Assembly: GCA_003130845.1 (NCBI GenBank) | Contig: QEXW01000001.1 | Span: forward strand, 1-54,054 | Reading direction: 5' to 3' | Length of the DNA: 54,054 nt | Source of the DNA: Anaerolineae bacterium | Lineage (GTDB): Bacteria; Chloroflexota; Anaerolineae; Anaerolineales; Villigracilaceae | Shown: in pieces, positions 7,435 through 16,414 of the stretch | Numbering within the stretch: position 1 is the first letter of the stretch | Layout of the letters: every line of letters begins with the position of its first letter | The notes under the pieces: model-generated | Database searches by the model: none | What the model was told of the DNA's origin: nothing | Seen by the model: only the letters and a program-made list of their open reading frames with translations | Made by a program: the position numbers and the translations under genes

Positions 7435-9114
7435 ATGTACGAACGCAAAAAACTTGCGGAAATTCAGGATTCTCTGCATGAATGGGAGGAAAACACACTC
7501 AAAAACGCCTGTGCTGCCCTGCCAGAACGCCGCGCCACTTTCGTCACCACCTCCTCCGAACCGATTAACCGCCTATATACCCCCCTCGATGTGCAAAATT
7601 TGGATTACCTGAAAGACTTAGGCCACCCTGGTGAATATCCCTTCACGCGCGGTATTCACGCCACCCTGCACCGTTCCAAACTGTGGACAATGCGCATGTT
7701 TGCCGGTTTTGGCACCGCCGAAGAAACTAACGCACGCTTTAAGTACCTGCTCGAACAGGGACAAACCGGTCTGTCAATCGCCTTCGACTTGCCAACCTTG
7801 ATGGGGTATGACACCGACGCACCCGAAGCCCTGGGCGAATTTGGCAAATGTGGAGTCGCCGTCTCGTCTCTGAGAGACATGGAAATCTTGCTCGAGGGTA
7901 TCCCGCTCGATAAAGTCTCAACTAGCATGACCATCAACTCACCGGCCGCGGTCATTTGGGCAATGTATATCGTGGCAGCCGAAAAGCAAGGCGTGCGCCC
8001 CGAACAGTTACGTGGCACTATCCAAAACGACATTCTGAAAGAATTTATCGCGCAAAAGGAATACATCTTCCCACCAGAGCCGTCCATGCGGCTGGTTGTT
8101 GATACGATGGAGTATGGCGCACGGCATGTACCACAGTGGAACACCATCTCCATTAGCGGCTATCACATCCGCGAGGCAGGTTCTACCGCCGCGCAAGAAC
8201 TGGCCTTCACCTTGGCCGATGGGATGGAATACGTCCGCTGGGGCATGGCGCGTGGCATGGAGATTGACGAATTTGCCCCACGCCTATCCTTCTTTTTCAA
8301 TGCGCACAACGACTTTTTCGAGGAAATTGCCAAGTACCGCGCCGCGCGTCGCATTTGGGCCAGAGAAATGCGCGAAACCTTTGGCGCACGTAACCCGCGC
8401 TCGTGGCTGCTGCGCTTCCACACCCAAACAGCCGGCGTTTCGCTCACGGCCCAACAACCCGAAATCAACGTTGTGCGGGTGGCCATTCAGGCGCTGGCAG
8501 CGGTCTTAGGTGGAACACAATCCCTGCACACGAACAGCCTGGATGAAGCCCTGGCCTTGCCCTCCGAACAAGCCGTGACGATTGCGCTGCGCACACAGCA
8601 AATCATCGCTGAAGAATCGGGAGTCACCAACACAGTGGACCCCTTAGGTGGCTCGTTCTTTGTAGAAGCACAGACCGACCGCCTAGAACGACAGGCGTAC
8701 GAATACTTCCAGCGCATCGAAGCCTTGGGCGGCGTCATTCCGGCCATAGAAAAAGGCTTTTTCCAAAGCGAAATTGCCGATGCTGCCTACCGGTATCAGC
8801 GCGAAATTGACAGCGGTGAGCGCAAAATTGTCGGCGTGAATGCCTTCGTCGAAGACAAACCCATCACCATCCCCATTTTGGAGATGGACCCGCATGGCTA
8901 CGATCGGCAAATCGCCCGCCTAAACCAAATCCGTCAAACCCGCGATAACGCCCGCGTGGGCCAAGCGCTCGACCGTTTGCGGATTGCCTGCCAAGGAACC
9001 GAAAACACCATGCCCTATATCTTAGAGGCTGTGCGCGCCTATGCGACCCTAGGAGAAATGATTGGTGTGATGAAACAAGCCTTTGGCGTATACGAAGAAC
9101 CAACCTGGATTTAG
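7435..9114 (+). CDS. Acyl-CoA mutase large subunit, isobutyryl-CoA mutase-like
   Basis: A 559-residue adenosylcobalamin-dependent mutase catalytic subunit of the methylmalonyl-CoA mutase superfamily, with the TIM barrel only; the B12-binding domain must be a separate protein and is not in this window. The numbering coincides with the Propionibacterium enzyme: T85, R87, T195, Q197, Y243 and H244 are kept. The two specificity residues differ: Tyr89 is Phe (codon 7699-7701) and Arg207 is Gln (codon 8053-8055), the pair described for isobutyryl-CoA mutase. Position 75 is His instead of Tyr. I therefore favour isobutyryl-CoA/n-butyryl-CoA interconversion over methylmalonyl-CoA. The LLM gene follows after two bases, so the two are co-transcribed. 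No MeaB chaperone is seen. Confidence 0.9.
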   Translation: MYERKKLAEIQDSLHEWEENTLKNACAALPERRATFVTTSSEPINRLYTPLDVQNLDYLKDLGHPGEYPFTRGIHATLHRSKLWTMRMFAGFGTAEETNARFKYLLEQGQTGLSIAFDLPTLMGYDTDAPEALGEFGKCGVAVSSLRDMEILLEGIPLDKVSTSMTINSPAAVIWAMYIVAAEKQGVRPEQLRGTIQNDILKEFIAQKEYIFPPEPSMRLVVDTMEYGARHVPQWNTISISGYHIREAGSTAAQELAFTLADGMEYVRWGMARGMEIDEFAPRLSFFFNAHNDFFEEIAKYRAARRIWAREMRETFGARNPRSWLLRFHTQTAGVSLTAQQPEINVVRVAIQALAAVLGGTQSLHTNSLDEALALPSEQAVTIALRTQQIIAEESGVTNTVDPLGGSFFVEAQTDRLERQAYEYFQRIEALGGVIPAIEKGFFQSEIADAAYRYQREIDSGERKIVGVNAFVEDKPITIPILEMDPHGYDRQIARLNQIRQTRDNARVGQALDRLRIACQGTENTMPYILEAVRAYATLGEMIGVMKQAFGVYEEPTWI

Positions 9115-9116
9115 CC

Positions 9117-10142
9117 ATGAAACTGGATGCCGCCTTGCCCCCCGTGCCACTCTCCGCTGTGCCGGCGATTGCCCGCATGGCCGAACAAACCGGTTTCGAT
9201 TGCTTGTGGACAACCGAAACCATGCACGACCCCTTTCTGCCACATACACTCATCGCCGAACATACCACACACCTAGAAATGGGAACGGGAATTGCCGTCT
9301 CGTTTGCCCGCTCCCCCGCCACCCTCGCCTATACCGCCTGGGATTTGGCGGCTCAATCCGGTGGTCGCTTCATTTTAGGATTAGGGACTCAAGTTAAAGC
9401 ACACATTGAACGCCGCTTTGGGATGGAATGGCCCGATTCGGTCACCGGCAAACTGCGTGAGCAAATTCAGGTCATCCGCGCCTTATGGGATACCTGGCAA
9501 AACGGCACCCCGCTCAACTTTCGGGGCGAATATTACAAAATCACGCTCATGTCGCCGTTTTTTAACCCTGGCCCCATCAGAAGAGACAGGCAAGACGAGG
9601 CTGTGCAGATTCCCATTTACATTGCGGGCGTGAACACAGGGTTGGCCAAATTAGCCGGCGAGTTATGTGATGGTTTCTTAGTTCATCCGTTTCATACGCC
9701 GCGCTATCTCTCCGAAGTGCTGCTGCCGGCTATTGCGCAAGGGGCTGCCAAACAAGGTCGAACACGCAGCGAGCTGACAATTTCGGCTTCGGTCTTTGCC
9801 GCCACCGATGCGCTCGAGCGCGAATTTTGTCGCCAGCAAGTAGCATTTTATGCTTCTACCCCATCCTACCGCTCTGTGCTAGATCTGCACGGTTGGAGTG
9901 AGGTGGGTGAAAAACTCTCAGCCCTGGCCGCGCGCGGCAACTGGGCCGAAATGCCCAACCTGGTGAGCGATGACATGCTTTCTGCCTTCCTGACCGAAGC
10001 CGATTCCCCACAGGCGCTGGCTACCGCACTCAAAGCACGCTATGCCCATTTGGCCGACCGATTGACTCTCTATCTGCCTTTCCGCCCAGGAGAAAAAGAT
10101 GCCTGGTGGGCCGAGCTCGTCAGCGCATTTCGAAATGTTTAA
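9117..10142 (+). CDS. F420-dependent LLM-class oxidoreductase, TIGR03617-like
   Basis: A 341-residue luciferase-like monooxygenase-fold protein of the TIGR03617 type. Landmarks include FDCLWTTETMHDPFLP, MGTGIAVSFARSPATLAYTA, and GGRFILGLGTQVKAHIERRFG, the region that lines the F420/FMN pocket. The substrate is unknown; members are mostly from Actinobacteria and Chloroflexi. The ATG lies two bases after the mutase stop, so translation is probably coupled. Whether the pairing with an acyl-CoA mutase is metabolic or accidental cannot be told from sequence. Confidence 0.88.
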   Translation: MKLDAALPPVPLSAVPAIARMAEQTGFDCLWTTETMHDPFLPHTLIAEHTTHLEMGTGIAVSFARSPATLAYTAWDLAAQSGGRFILGLGTQVKAHIERRFGMEWPDSVTGKLREQIQVIRALWDTWQNGTPLNFRGEYYKITLMSPFFNPGPIRRDRQDEAVQIPIYIAGVNTGLAKLAGELCDGFLVHPFHTPRYLSEVLLPAIAQGAAKQGRTRSELTISASVFAATDALEREFCRQQVAFYASTPSYRSVLDLHGWSEVGEKLSALAARGNWAEMPNLVSDDMLSAFLTEADSPQALATALKARYAHLADRLTLYLPFRPGEKDAWWAELVSAFRNV

Positions 10143-10173
10143 ATCTTCTTAACCTTTTTGCGCATTTGAAAGA

Positions 10174-10179
10174 TATAAT
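10174..10179 (+). promoter_or_regulatory. -10 box giving a leaderless transcript
   Basis: TATAAT at 10174-10179 places the transcription start at the A of the ATG at 10186. There is no ribosome-binding site between them. A weak TTAACC lies 19 bases upstream. Confidence 0.55.
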
Positions 10180-10185
10180 TCAAAT

Positions 10186-10752
10186 ATGGAACTGTTGCTG
10201 GGAATTTTCTCTGCCTTCGGTCTATCAGCCAGCGCCGGGCTGAACGCCTATATTCCCCTCTTCACCATCGGCATCATCGCACACTTCTTCCCCCAAGCCT
10301 TCAAGTTAGCTGCACCGTTTGACCTGTTGGCCAATCCTTGGATACTCATCTTGCTGGGAATACTCATTATTATCGAATTCCTAGCCGATAAAATCCCCGC
10401 CATCAACCACATCAACGACCTGATTCAGACCTTTATCCGGCCCACCGCCGGAGCAATTGCCTTTGCTGCGGCAGCGCGTGTGCTAACGGATGTCAGCCCA
10501 TTCGTCTCCTTGGTGTGTGGCTTACTGGTAGCCGGCAGTGTTCACGCTGCCAAAGCCGGGGTTGTGCGTCCAGCGGTGACTGCCACCACCGGCGGAACGG
10601 GCAACGTACCCATCAGCATCCTAGAAGACATTGTCTCCACCATCACATCCATCTTAGCCATCATCTTGCCTGTTGTTATCGCCAGCTTCCTGGTCATCGT
10701 CACCGCTTTGTTCGTCTATTGGTTGTGGCGTCGTGCCAAATCTGGCGCTTAA
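10186..10752 (+). CDS. DUF4126 membrane protein
   Basis: A 188-residue integral membrane protein of the DUF4126 family. It opens with LSASAGLNAYIPLF, the family hallmark, and shows about four to five hydrophobic helices (roughly 2-25, 45-65, 90-125 and 145-180). DADK-like charged turns (FLADKIPAINHINDLIQ) and the AGSVHAAKAGVRP-like segment are also typical. Function unknown. It appears to be translated from a leaderless message and is followed by a small membrane protein after 26 bases. Confidence 0.88.
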   Translation: MELLLGIFSAFGLSASAGLNAYIPLFTIGIIAHFFPQAFKLAAPFDLLANPWILILLGILIIIEFLADKIPAINHINDLIQTFIRPTAGAIAFAAAARVLTDVSPFVSLVCGLLVAGSVHAAKAGVVRPAVTATTGGTGNVPISILEDIVSTITSILAIILPVVIASFLVIVTALFVYWLWRRAKSGA

Positions 10753-10778
10753 ATCACTCAACAAGGAGAAATTATACG

Positions 10779-10946
10779 ATGGAACCTACCCCCACGCCCC
10801 TGGCACCTGAATCACCCAAAAGCAACAACAAAACCATCATTATTGCTGTTGTGGCCGGGCTCTTGATTGTATGCTGCTGCTGTCTCGTCGTAACTGTTTT
10901 AGGCTGGACATACGGCGATGCCCTAATAGAAGCATTGGGCGGCTAA
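10779..10946 (+). CDS. Small membrane protein, 55 aa
   Basis: Not recognised. A Pro/Thr-rich N-terminus (TPTPLAPESP) is followed by one hydrophobic helix (about 20-42) containing four consecutive cysteines (IVCCCCLVV), then a short acidic tail. The start is well supported: AAGGAGA lies just upstream of the ATG. It is co-oriented with DUF4126 and ends at a terminator. The Cys cluster within the membrane segment suggests palmitoylation-like modification, metal binding or dimerisation; none of these can be shown here. Confidence 0.75.
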   Translation: MEPTPTPLAPESPKSNNKTIIIAVVAGLLIVCCCCLVVTVLGWTYGDALIEALGG

Positions 10947-10960
10947 ACAGAAAGCGCAAC

Positions 10961-10993
10961 AAACAACCCTCGACTCAAATCGGGGGTTGTTTA
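10961..10993. terminator. Shared terminator of convergent genes
   Basis: Arms AAACAACCCTCGA (10961-10973) and TCGGGGGTTGTTT (10980-10992) form a hairpin with T/A runs on both sides. The stop codon of the minus-strand DUF402 gene (10975-10977) lies inside the loop. Confidence 0.75.
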
Positions 10994-11439
10994 TTTTCAA
11001 ACAAGGCTGCCAATTGATGCAATGCATGACGCACCTGCACACGCGTCTGCCAATCTAACCGCAAGCGAGCATATTCATCCCAATCCAAAAACTCCTGCCA
11101 ACCCCTTGCCGAAACCCACAAATCGAGTGCCAAATCCACGTACGAAATCGTGTCCGTAGATTCCCACACAGCAGGACGGCCAATGTTGCAATACCAACCT
11201 TTGATATGGTCATCCTCGCGGTCGTGAATTTCAAAGATGTTGTACCAGCGGTCGGTATAGAATACCTCGATAAACCGGTCACCCTTTCGTAAGACAGTAT
11301 CATACAGTGGAAAATCTTGGTCACGGTTAAACCGCGCTTCAATGCGCACAAAATTTTCGCCGCGCTCCAAAATCTCACCGGGGTAGCGCCAGACTTCTCG
11401 ACCAGCCAGGTCACGCTTGATTACAATGACGGTAGACAT
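10975..11439 (-). CDS. DUF402 protein
   Basis: A 154-residue DUF402 protein, related to FomD and to bacterial nucleoside di/triphosphatases of that fold. Characteristic segments are VLRKGDRFIEVFYTDRWYNIFEI, KGWYCNIGRPAVW and DLALDLWVSARG, in which the Asp and Tyr residues of the family can be followed. Members hydrolyse nucleotide-type phosphoesters using metal, but no specific substrate can be assigned. The gene overlaps the 3' end of the upstream ABC ATPase by 19 bases, so expression is likely coupled. Confidence 0.85.
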   Translation of the reverse strand: MSTVIVIKRDLAGREVWRYPGEILERGENFVRIEARFNRDQDFPLYDTVLRKGDRFIEVFYTDRWYNIFEIHDREDDHIKGWYCNIGRPAVWESTDTISYVDLALDLWVSARGWQEFLDWDEYARLRLDWQTRVQVRHALHQLAALFENKQPPI

Positions 11440-12491
11440 TCAACCCTCGCTTTTAGTCTGACCACTTCACCCACACGCGGGGCAGCGGCCAAGAAAAAAT
11501 ACCAACCATTTTCCAATTCCACCCGAAACCCCTCACCACGAAAAAGCACATCGGTCACGCGACCGATTATCTCGCCAGAGTCTGAGATTTCGGCCTGGGG
11601 GCGAATCAGTAACGAAACACGCTCTCCGGGCGGACGATTGGTTTTTATAGAAAATCGGCCAAAAGAGGTTTCCACCAAACCGGTATGTACTTGCCCTTCA
11701 ACCACGTTTCCAAGCCCTAAAAACGTAGCAACCCAGCCCGAAGCAGGGCTGGTAAACACTTCCGGCGGGGTACCCGCTTGAACAATTTCTCCATCGCGCA
11801 ACAACAAGATTCGGTCAGCAATCGCAAAGGCTTCCTCCTGGTCGTGGGTGACGTAAATGGCAGGAATGCCCGTTTGACGCAGAATATGCCGTAATTCATC
11901 GAGCAGAGTCTCTTTGAGGGCGCGGTCGAGGGCGCCCAGCGGCTCATCGAGCATAAGCAGGCGCGGCTGGGGGGCCAAGGCACGCGCCAGCGCCACGCGT
12001 TGCTGCTCGCCGCCCGAAAGTTCTGTTACCCGGCGATGAGCAAAATGCTGCATTTTGACAAGCGAGAGGGCGGCAAGCACTTGGTGTTGAAGCAAATCGG
12101 TGCCAGAACCTGCCGGGGGTGAATTTTCCTGGTCCTGTGCTCGGCGCCTGGGCAGCTGATTTCCAAGGTTGACTACACGCTCTTTGCCGCGCATTCGCAA
12201 ACCAAACGCCACGTTATCGAACACCGAAAGGTGCGGAAACAGCGCATAATCCTGAAACATCAGCCCAAAGCGTCGCCGATGGGTTGGCACGCCCGCTAGC
12301 GATTGCCCTTTCCAGCGTACCTCCCCCGCTTCGGGGTCCTCTAAGCCAGCAATGATGCGCAGAATGGTAGATTTTCCTGAGCCAGAAGCGCCCAGCAAGC
12401 ACACGGTTTCACCGGGCGCCACTGAAAATGATATGCCACGCAACAAAGGCTGGTTCTCATAGGTTTTCGTGACTGCAATCAGTTCCAGCAT
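11421..12491 (-). CDS. ABC transporter ATP-binding protein, CUT1/Fe3+-type
   Basis: A 356-residue importer ATPase. Walker A GASGSGKST (about 33-41), Q-loop FQDYALFPHL, signature LSGGEQQR, Walker B LLMLDEP, H-loop YVTHDQEEA and a C-terminal TOBE-like region are all present, so it should be active. The architecture is that of the PotA/FbpC/CysA group. No permease or binding-protein gene is adjacent, so the substrate is open. An unusual insertion of about 30 residues, rich in Gln, Arg and Pro (VVNLGNQLPRRRAQDQENSP and onward), sits between the Q-loop and the signature, in the helical subdomain that contacts the permease. Confidence 0.93.
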   Translation of the reverse strand: MLELIAVTKTYENQPLLRGISFSVAPGETVCLLGASGSGKSTILRIIAGLEDPEAGEVRWKGQSLAGVPTHRRRFGLMFQDYALFPHLSVFDNVAFGLRMRGKERVVNLGNQLPRRRAQDQENSPPAGSGTDLLQHQVLAALSLVKMQHFAHRRVTELSGGEQQRVALARALAPQPRLLMLDEPLGALDRALKETLLDELRHILRQTGIPAIYVTHDQEEAFAIADRILLLRDGEIVQAGTPPEVFTSPASGWVATFLGLGNVVEGQVHTGLVETSFGRFSIKTNRPPGERVSLLIRPQAEISDSGEIIGRVTDVLFRGEGFRVELENGWYFFLAAAPRVGEVVRLKARVECLPSL

Positions 12492-12578
12492 TCAGCATTT
12501 CTCTCCTAGCGGCACGAAGACCGAACTCTGGCTGAGGCCTGGCAGAGCAAAGGCAGCCATGAGCAACAATGCTACCAT

Positions 12579-13865
12579 TCATCCCCATTTCTCCAGGGTT
12601 TCTTTAACTTTGGCCAAGAACCAATCGGCCGAGGCGCCGTCCAGGATTCGATGGTCGAATACAAAGGAAAGATAGACCATTGGGCGAATCGCAATCGAAT
12701 CGCGACCTAATTCATCGGTTTCAACAACGACGCGTTTTTGCATCGCGCCCACGCCCAAAATGCCGCACTGTGGCTGGTTAATGACCGGAAAGGCAAACAG
12801 GGAACCGCTAATACCGTGATTCGTGAGGGTAAAGGTGCCGCCTCGCACTTCATCCGGTTGGAGCTTCCGATTGCGAGCGCGGTTGGCCAAGTCGTTGACG
12901 ACGCGCGCCATACCCAGCAATGAAAGTCCATCCGCATTCTTGATGACCGGCACAATCAACCCCTCTTCACCAAGCGAGGTGGCCATGCCCAGGTTAATCT
13001 GTTTGTGCAAAAGAATTCCTTGTTCGCTCCAAGATGAGTTGACGATTGGGTAAGCTTTGAGCGCAGCCACCAGAGCCATCATAAAGTATGCCGTAAAGGT
13101 CAGGTTAACGCCATCTCGAGCAAAGGCCTCTTTGTTCGCAGCGCGATGGGCAATGACACGGCTCATATCGGCTTCCATGACCGTCAACACATGGGGCGAA
13201 GTGCGTTTGGATTCAACCATGTGCGCTGCAATTGCTTTGCGAATGGGGGTCAAAGGCAAGAGCGAGGCGGTATCAGACGAGGAAATGGTAGGCGGCAGAT
13301 GGAGCGGGGCAGGCTGTGGAGCAGGAGGCGCCATCACCGGTTCCGCTGGCTTGCCGACCGTTTTTCTCGCCTCGATAAATTTCAAGACATCATTTTTGGT
13401 AATACGACCATTCAAGCCGGTGCCGACGACTTGTTGCAGGTTGACACCATGCTCTGCCGCGATTTTAGCGACAACGGGCGAGATAAAGCCCAGTTCGCGC
13501 GTTTCTGCCAAACCTGGCGCGCTCCATGCCGTTTCAGAGACTGGCGGCTGAACTGCGACGTTTTCATTTAACTTTACTGGCGGATGCTCTGCTTTGGGTA
13601 AGGCACCCGTTTCCGCATCTGCTTCCTCGGCTGTGCCAATGACCGCCAGCAGTTCTCCCACGCGCGCCGGTTGGCCTTCGGGCTTATGAATAGACAGAAC
13701 AATCCCCGAAGCCGGGGCCGGGATTTGGGTATCCACTTTGTCTGTGTTCACCTCAAGCAGTGGCTCTAATTCGTTGACTGCCTCGCCGACTTGTTTGAGC
13801 CACTTCATAATCGTTACTTCTTCGACACCCTCGCCAAGCAGGGGCACAAGGACGTTGGTTGGCAT
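12579..13865 (-). CDS. Dihydrolipoamide acyltransferase (E2) of a 2-oxoacid dehydrogenase
   Basis: A 428-residue E2 component. The lipoyl domain (1-77) carries the lipoylated Lys43 in NTDKVDT. A peripheral-subunit-binding domain (about 127-163, FISPVVAKIAAEHGVNLQQV) and a catalytic acyltransferase domain (about 205-428) follow, with the active-site His405 in DHRILDG. Flexible Ala/Pro-rich linkers join them. It lies 49 bases downstream of the fused E1 gene on the same strand, so they form an E1-E2 operon. The acyl group carried (branched-chain, acetyl or other) is not determined by sequence I can see; no E3 is nearby. Confidence 0.93.
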   Translation of the reverse strand: MPTNVLVPLLGEGVEEVTIMKWLKQVGEAVNELEPLLEVNTDKVDTQIPAPASGIVLSIHKPEGQPARVGELLAVIGTAEEADAETGALPKAEHPPVKLNENVAVQPPVSETAWSAPGLAETRELGFISPVVAKIAAEHGVNLQQVVGTGLNGRITKNDVLKFIEARKTVGKPAEPVMAPPAPQPAPLHLPPTISSSDTASLLPLTPIRKAIAAHMVESKRTSPHVLTVMEADMSRVIAHRAANKEAFARDGVNLTFTAYFMMALVAALKAYPIVNSSWSEQGILLHKQINLGMATSLGEEGLIVPVIKNADGLSLLGMARVVNDLANRARNRKLQPDEVRGGTFTLTNHGISGSLFAFPVINQPQCGILGVGAMQKRVVVETDELGRDSIAIRPMVYLSFVFDHRILDGASADWFLAKVKETLEKWG

Positions 13866-13914
13866 ATTTGCTCCTCGGTTTCACCATAAATCGTGGACGC
13901 GCTTTGTGGTGGTG

Positions 13915-16329
13915 TTAAAGAATTTTCGGATATTCCGACGGCGAAACTTCGTTCATCATCTCATACACCGCATCAAAAATCGCTTCCGCATTGGGCTTGC
14001 TCCAGTAATCGCCATCGTTGCCGTAGGCCGGGCGATGTTCGGCGCCAGAGAGAGTTTTGGGAGCGGAATCGAGGTAATAATATCCACCTTGCTCTTCGAT
14101 GACTTTTTGTAGCATATAGGCAGTGGTTCCACCTGGCACATCTTCATCTACAAAGAGAATGCGGTTGGTTTTCTTGAGCGATTGCAGGATTTTGCCATGC
14201 AGGTCGAATGGCAGTAGCGATTGGACATCTATCACTTCAGCCTCGATGCCCACTTTAGAGAGTTTGTCAGCAGCATCTAACGCAATGCGACAACAGGCGC
14301 CGTAAGTTACAACCGTGACGTCTGTTCCCGCCCGCAATACTTCTGGCACGCCCAGCGGCACAGTAAATTCACCAATGTTTTTCGGCAAACGTTCTTTGAT
14401 GCGATAACCATTCAACACTTCGACGACAATCGCCGGTTCATCCGCCAGAAGCAGCGTATTGTAGAAACCAGCAGCACGGGTCATATCACGCGGGACGAGC
14501 ACGTACATTCCACGAACCAAGTTGATAATGCCGGCCATCGGCGAGCCACTGTGCCAAATTCCCTCTAGGCGGTGACCCCGTGTACGGACAATCACCGGCG
14601 CTTTTTGTCCACCAACGGTGCGCCAGGTGAGTGTGGCCAGGTCATCTGACATTAATTGCAGGGCATACAGCAGGTAATCCAAATACTGGATTTCGCAAAT
14701 CGGGCGTAAGCCACGCATGGCTATGCCAATCGCTTGGCCCAGAATGGTTGCCTCGCGAATCCCCGTATCGGTCACGCGCAGCGCACCATACTTCTCTTGC
14801 ATACCGCGAAAGCCCTGATTGACATCCCCTAATTTGCCCACATCTTCACCAAAGGCTATGACACGCGGGTCACGAGCAAAGGCAGCATCAAAGCAGGCAT
14901 TAATCACTTCAAAGCCCATCAACGTGGGGGAATCGTTGTCATAGACCGGCGGCGTAACGGGGATGGTGAGCGCCGAACCGGTGTAGAGATGCGAACCGAG
15001 GCGTTCCGCAATGCCGGCATAGTGGGTCTGCTTCCAATGGCGCAAAGGTTGAAAGAGGGAGGGTGGTTCATGGCGGGTCAGGCGCAGGGCCTCATGCACG
15101 GCCATGTGCAAATCGCGCCGTGTAAAATTGGGCAGGGCGAAAATTCCGTTACGGATGCGGGTTAATTCGCCAGCGTGCTGACTTTGGGGGATAATCGCAT
15201 CAAAAATCTGCAGTAATTCACGCCGTTCCGCCTGCAATGGTGCCTGGTACGCCTCCCAGGCTGCTTTGCGCAAGCCTTCCATCCGCTCCCGGGCATCGGC
15301 TTCCAGCGCGTTTAATTCCGCTTCGGTCGCCACACCATTCTCAGTCATCCACTCGCGCATTTTTCTGAGACAATCGAACTCGGCTTCCCACTTTAAGCGC
15401 TCTGGTGATTTATAGCGTTCGTGCGAACCGGAGGTACTGTGACCTTGCGGTTGGGTCACTTCAGTGACATGCACGAGGGCCGGAATGTGATACTCACGGG
15501 CGATTTCGGCGGCGGTGGCGTAGGTTTCGAGCAAGGCCGGGTAATCCCATGCGCGCACGTTGTAAATGTCGTAGCCGTGTTCAATCTTATCCGGCGGGGC
15601 ATTCGGGTCACGTTCAAAGCCCTTTAGAATGGCACTGATGTTTTCTTTTACCATCTGAAATTGGTTCGGCACCGAGATGCCGTAGCCATCATCGTAAATG
15701 GTAATAATCGCCGGTGCTTTTAATACACCAATCGCGTTCACGGCTTCCCAAAACAAGCCTTCGGCAGTGGAAGCATTGCCGATGGTGGCCCAGGTGACTT
15801 CATCTCCACGATGTGAAAATTGTGGAAATTGGGCTAGCTCAGGAAGGTTTCGATACAAAACCGAAGCATACGCCAGCCCAACAGCACGCGGCATTTGCGC
15901 CGCCGTGGGTGAAACATCCGCAGCGATGTTATACAGTTCGGTCTGGTTCTTCCACGAACCATCGGGGTTAATAAAGCGGGAAACAAAATGGCCGACCATC
16001 GAGCGTCCCCCTGTAGCAGGTTCAGCGTTCAGGTCGGCATGAGCGTAGAGTTGCGCAAAAAAGGCCTGGAAGTCCAGCACGCCCAGGGCGTTAACCCAGG
16101 TCTGGTCACGATAATACCCGGAGCGCCAATCGCCTTTGCGAAAAGCGCGGGCAATCGCCAGTTGTACAACCTCCTTTCCATCACCAAAAATACCAAATTT
16201 GGCTTTGCCGCTCAACACTTCACGGCGTCCGATGAGTGAGACCTGGCGGCTCTGATAGGCCAGGCGATAATCGCGCAGGATTTCTTCCGGCGCGAGGGGC
16301 AGAAGCGCAGAACCCTTCTGTTTGGGCAT
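13915..16329 (-). CDS. 2-oxoacid dehydrogenase E1, fused alpha and beta subunits
   Basis: An 804-residue thiamine-diphosphate-dependent E1 in which the alpha-type part (about 1-430) and the transketolase-like beta part (about 460-804) are fused, as in the branched-chain/pyruvate dehydrogenase E1 of Bacteroidetes and some Chloroflexi. Alpha landmarks are GHFVSRF, IGNASTAEG, DDGYGIS and GHSTSGSHERYK; beta landmarks are FGEDVGKLGDVNQGF and RVTDTGIREATILG. The Mg/ThDP motif reads GN at 184-185 where GD is usual, from a single-base change (codon 15775-15777, AAT). Ribosome-binding site GAGGAGA precedes the ATG. Upstream promoter is divergent to the DDAH gene. Confidence 0.92.
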   Translation of the reverse strand: MPKQKGSALLPLAPEEILRDYRLAYQSRQVSLIGRREVLSGKAKFGIFGDGKEVVQLAIARAFRKGDWRSGYYRDQTWVNALGVLDFQAFFAQLYAHADLNAEPATGGRSMVGHFVSRFINPDGSWKNQTELYNIAADVSPTAAQMPRAVGLAYASVLYRNLPELAQFPQFSHRGDEVTWATIGNASTAEGLFWEAVNAIGVLKAPAIITIYDDGYGISVPNQFQMVKENISAILKGFERDPNAPPDKIEHGYDIYNVRAWDYPALLETYATAAEIAREYHIPALVHVTEVTQPQGHSTSGSHERYKSPERLKWEAEFDCLRKMREWMTENGVATEAELNALEADARERMEGLRKAAWEAYQAPLQAERRELLQIFDAIIPQSQHAGELTRIRNGIFALPNFTRRDLHMAVHEALRLTRHEPPSLFQPLRHWKQTHYAGIAERLGSHLYTGSALTIPVTPPVYDNDSPTLMGFEVINACFDAAFARDPRVIAFGEDVGKLGDVNQGFRGMQEKYGALRVTDTGIREATILGQAIGIAMRGLRPICEIQYLDYLLYALQLMSDDLATLTWRTVGGQKAPVIVRTRGHRLEGIWHSGSPMAGIINLVRGMYVLVPRDMTRAAGFYNTLLLADEPAIVVEVLNGYRIKERLPKNIGEFTVPLGVPEVLRAGTDVTVVTYGACCRIALDAADKLSKVGIEAEVIDVQSLLPFDLHGKILQSLKKTNRILFVDEDVPGGTTAYMLQKVIEEQGGYYYLDSAPKTLSGAEHRPAYGNDGDYWSKPNAEAIFDAVYEMMNEVSPSEYPKIL

Positions 16330-16364
16330 GACTTCTCCTCTAGTGATTGGATAGATATGGTCTG

Positions 16365-16370
16365 ATTATA
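16365..16370 (-). promoter_or_regulatory. -10 box for the E1-E2 operon
   Basis: On the minus strand TATAAT occupies 16365-16370, about 36 bases ahead of the E1 start codon. No clear -35 hexamer is seen. The promoter is divergent from that of the DDAH-like gene. Confidence 0.5.
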
Positions 16371-16402
16371 ACATCCACGCTCAAGAGTGCATGGCATTCG
16401 TG

Positions 16403-16408
16403 TATAAT
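16403..16408 (+). promoter_or_regulatory. -10 box giving a leaderless transcript
   Basis: A perfect TATAAT seven bases from the ATG at 16415 puts the predicted transcription start exactly on the start codon. There is no ribosome-binding site. Confidence 0.6.
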
Positions 16409-16414
16409 GACGGC

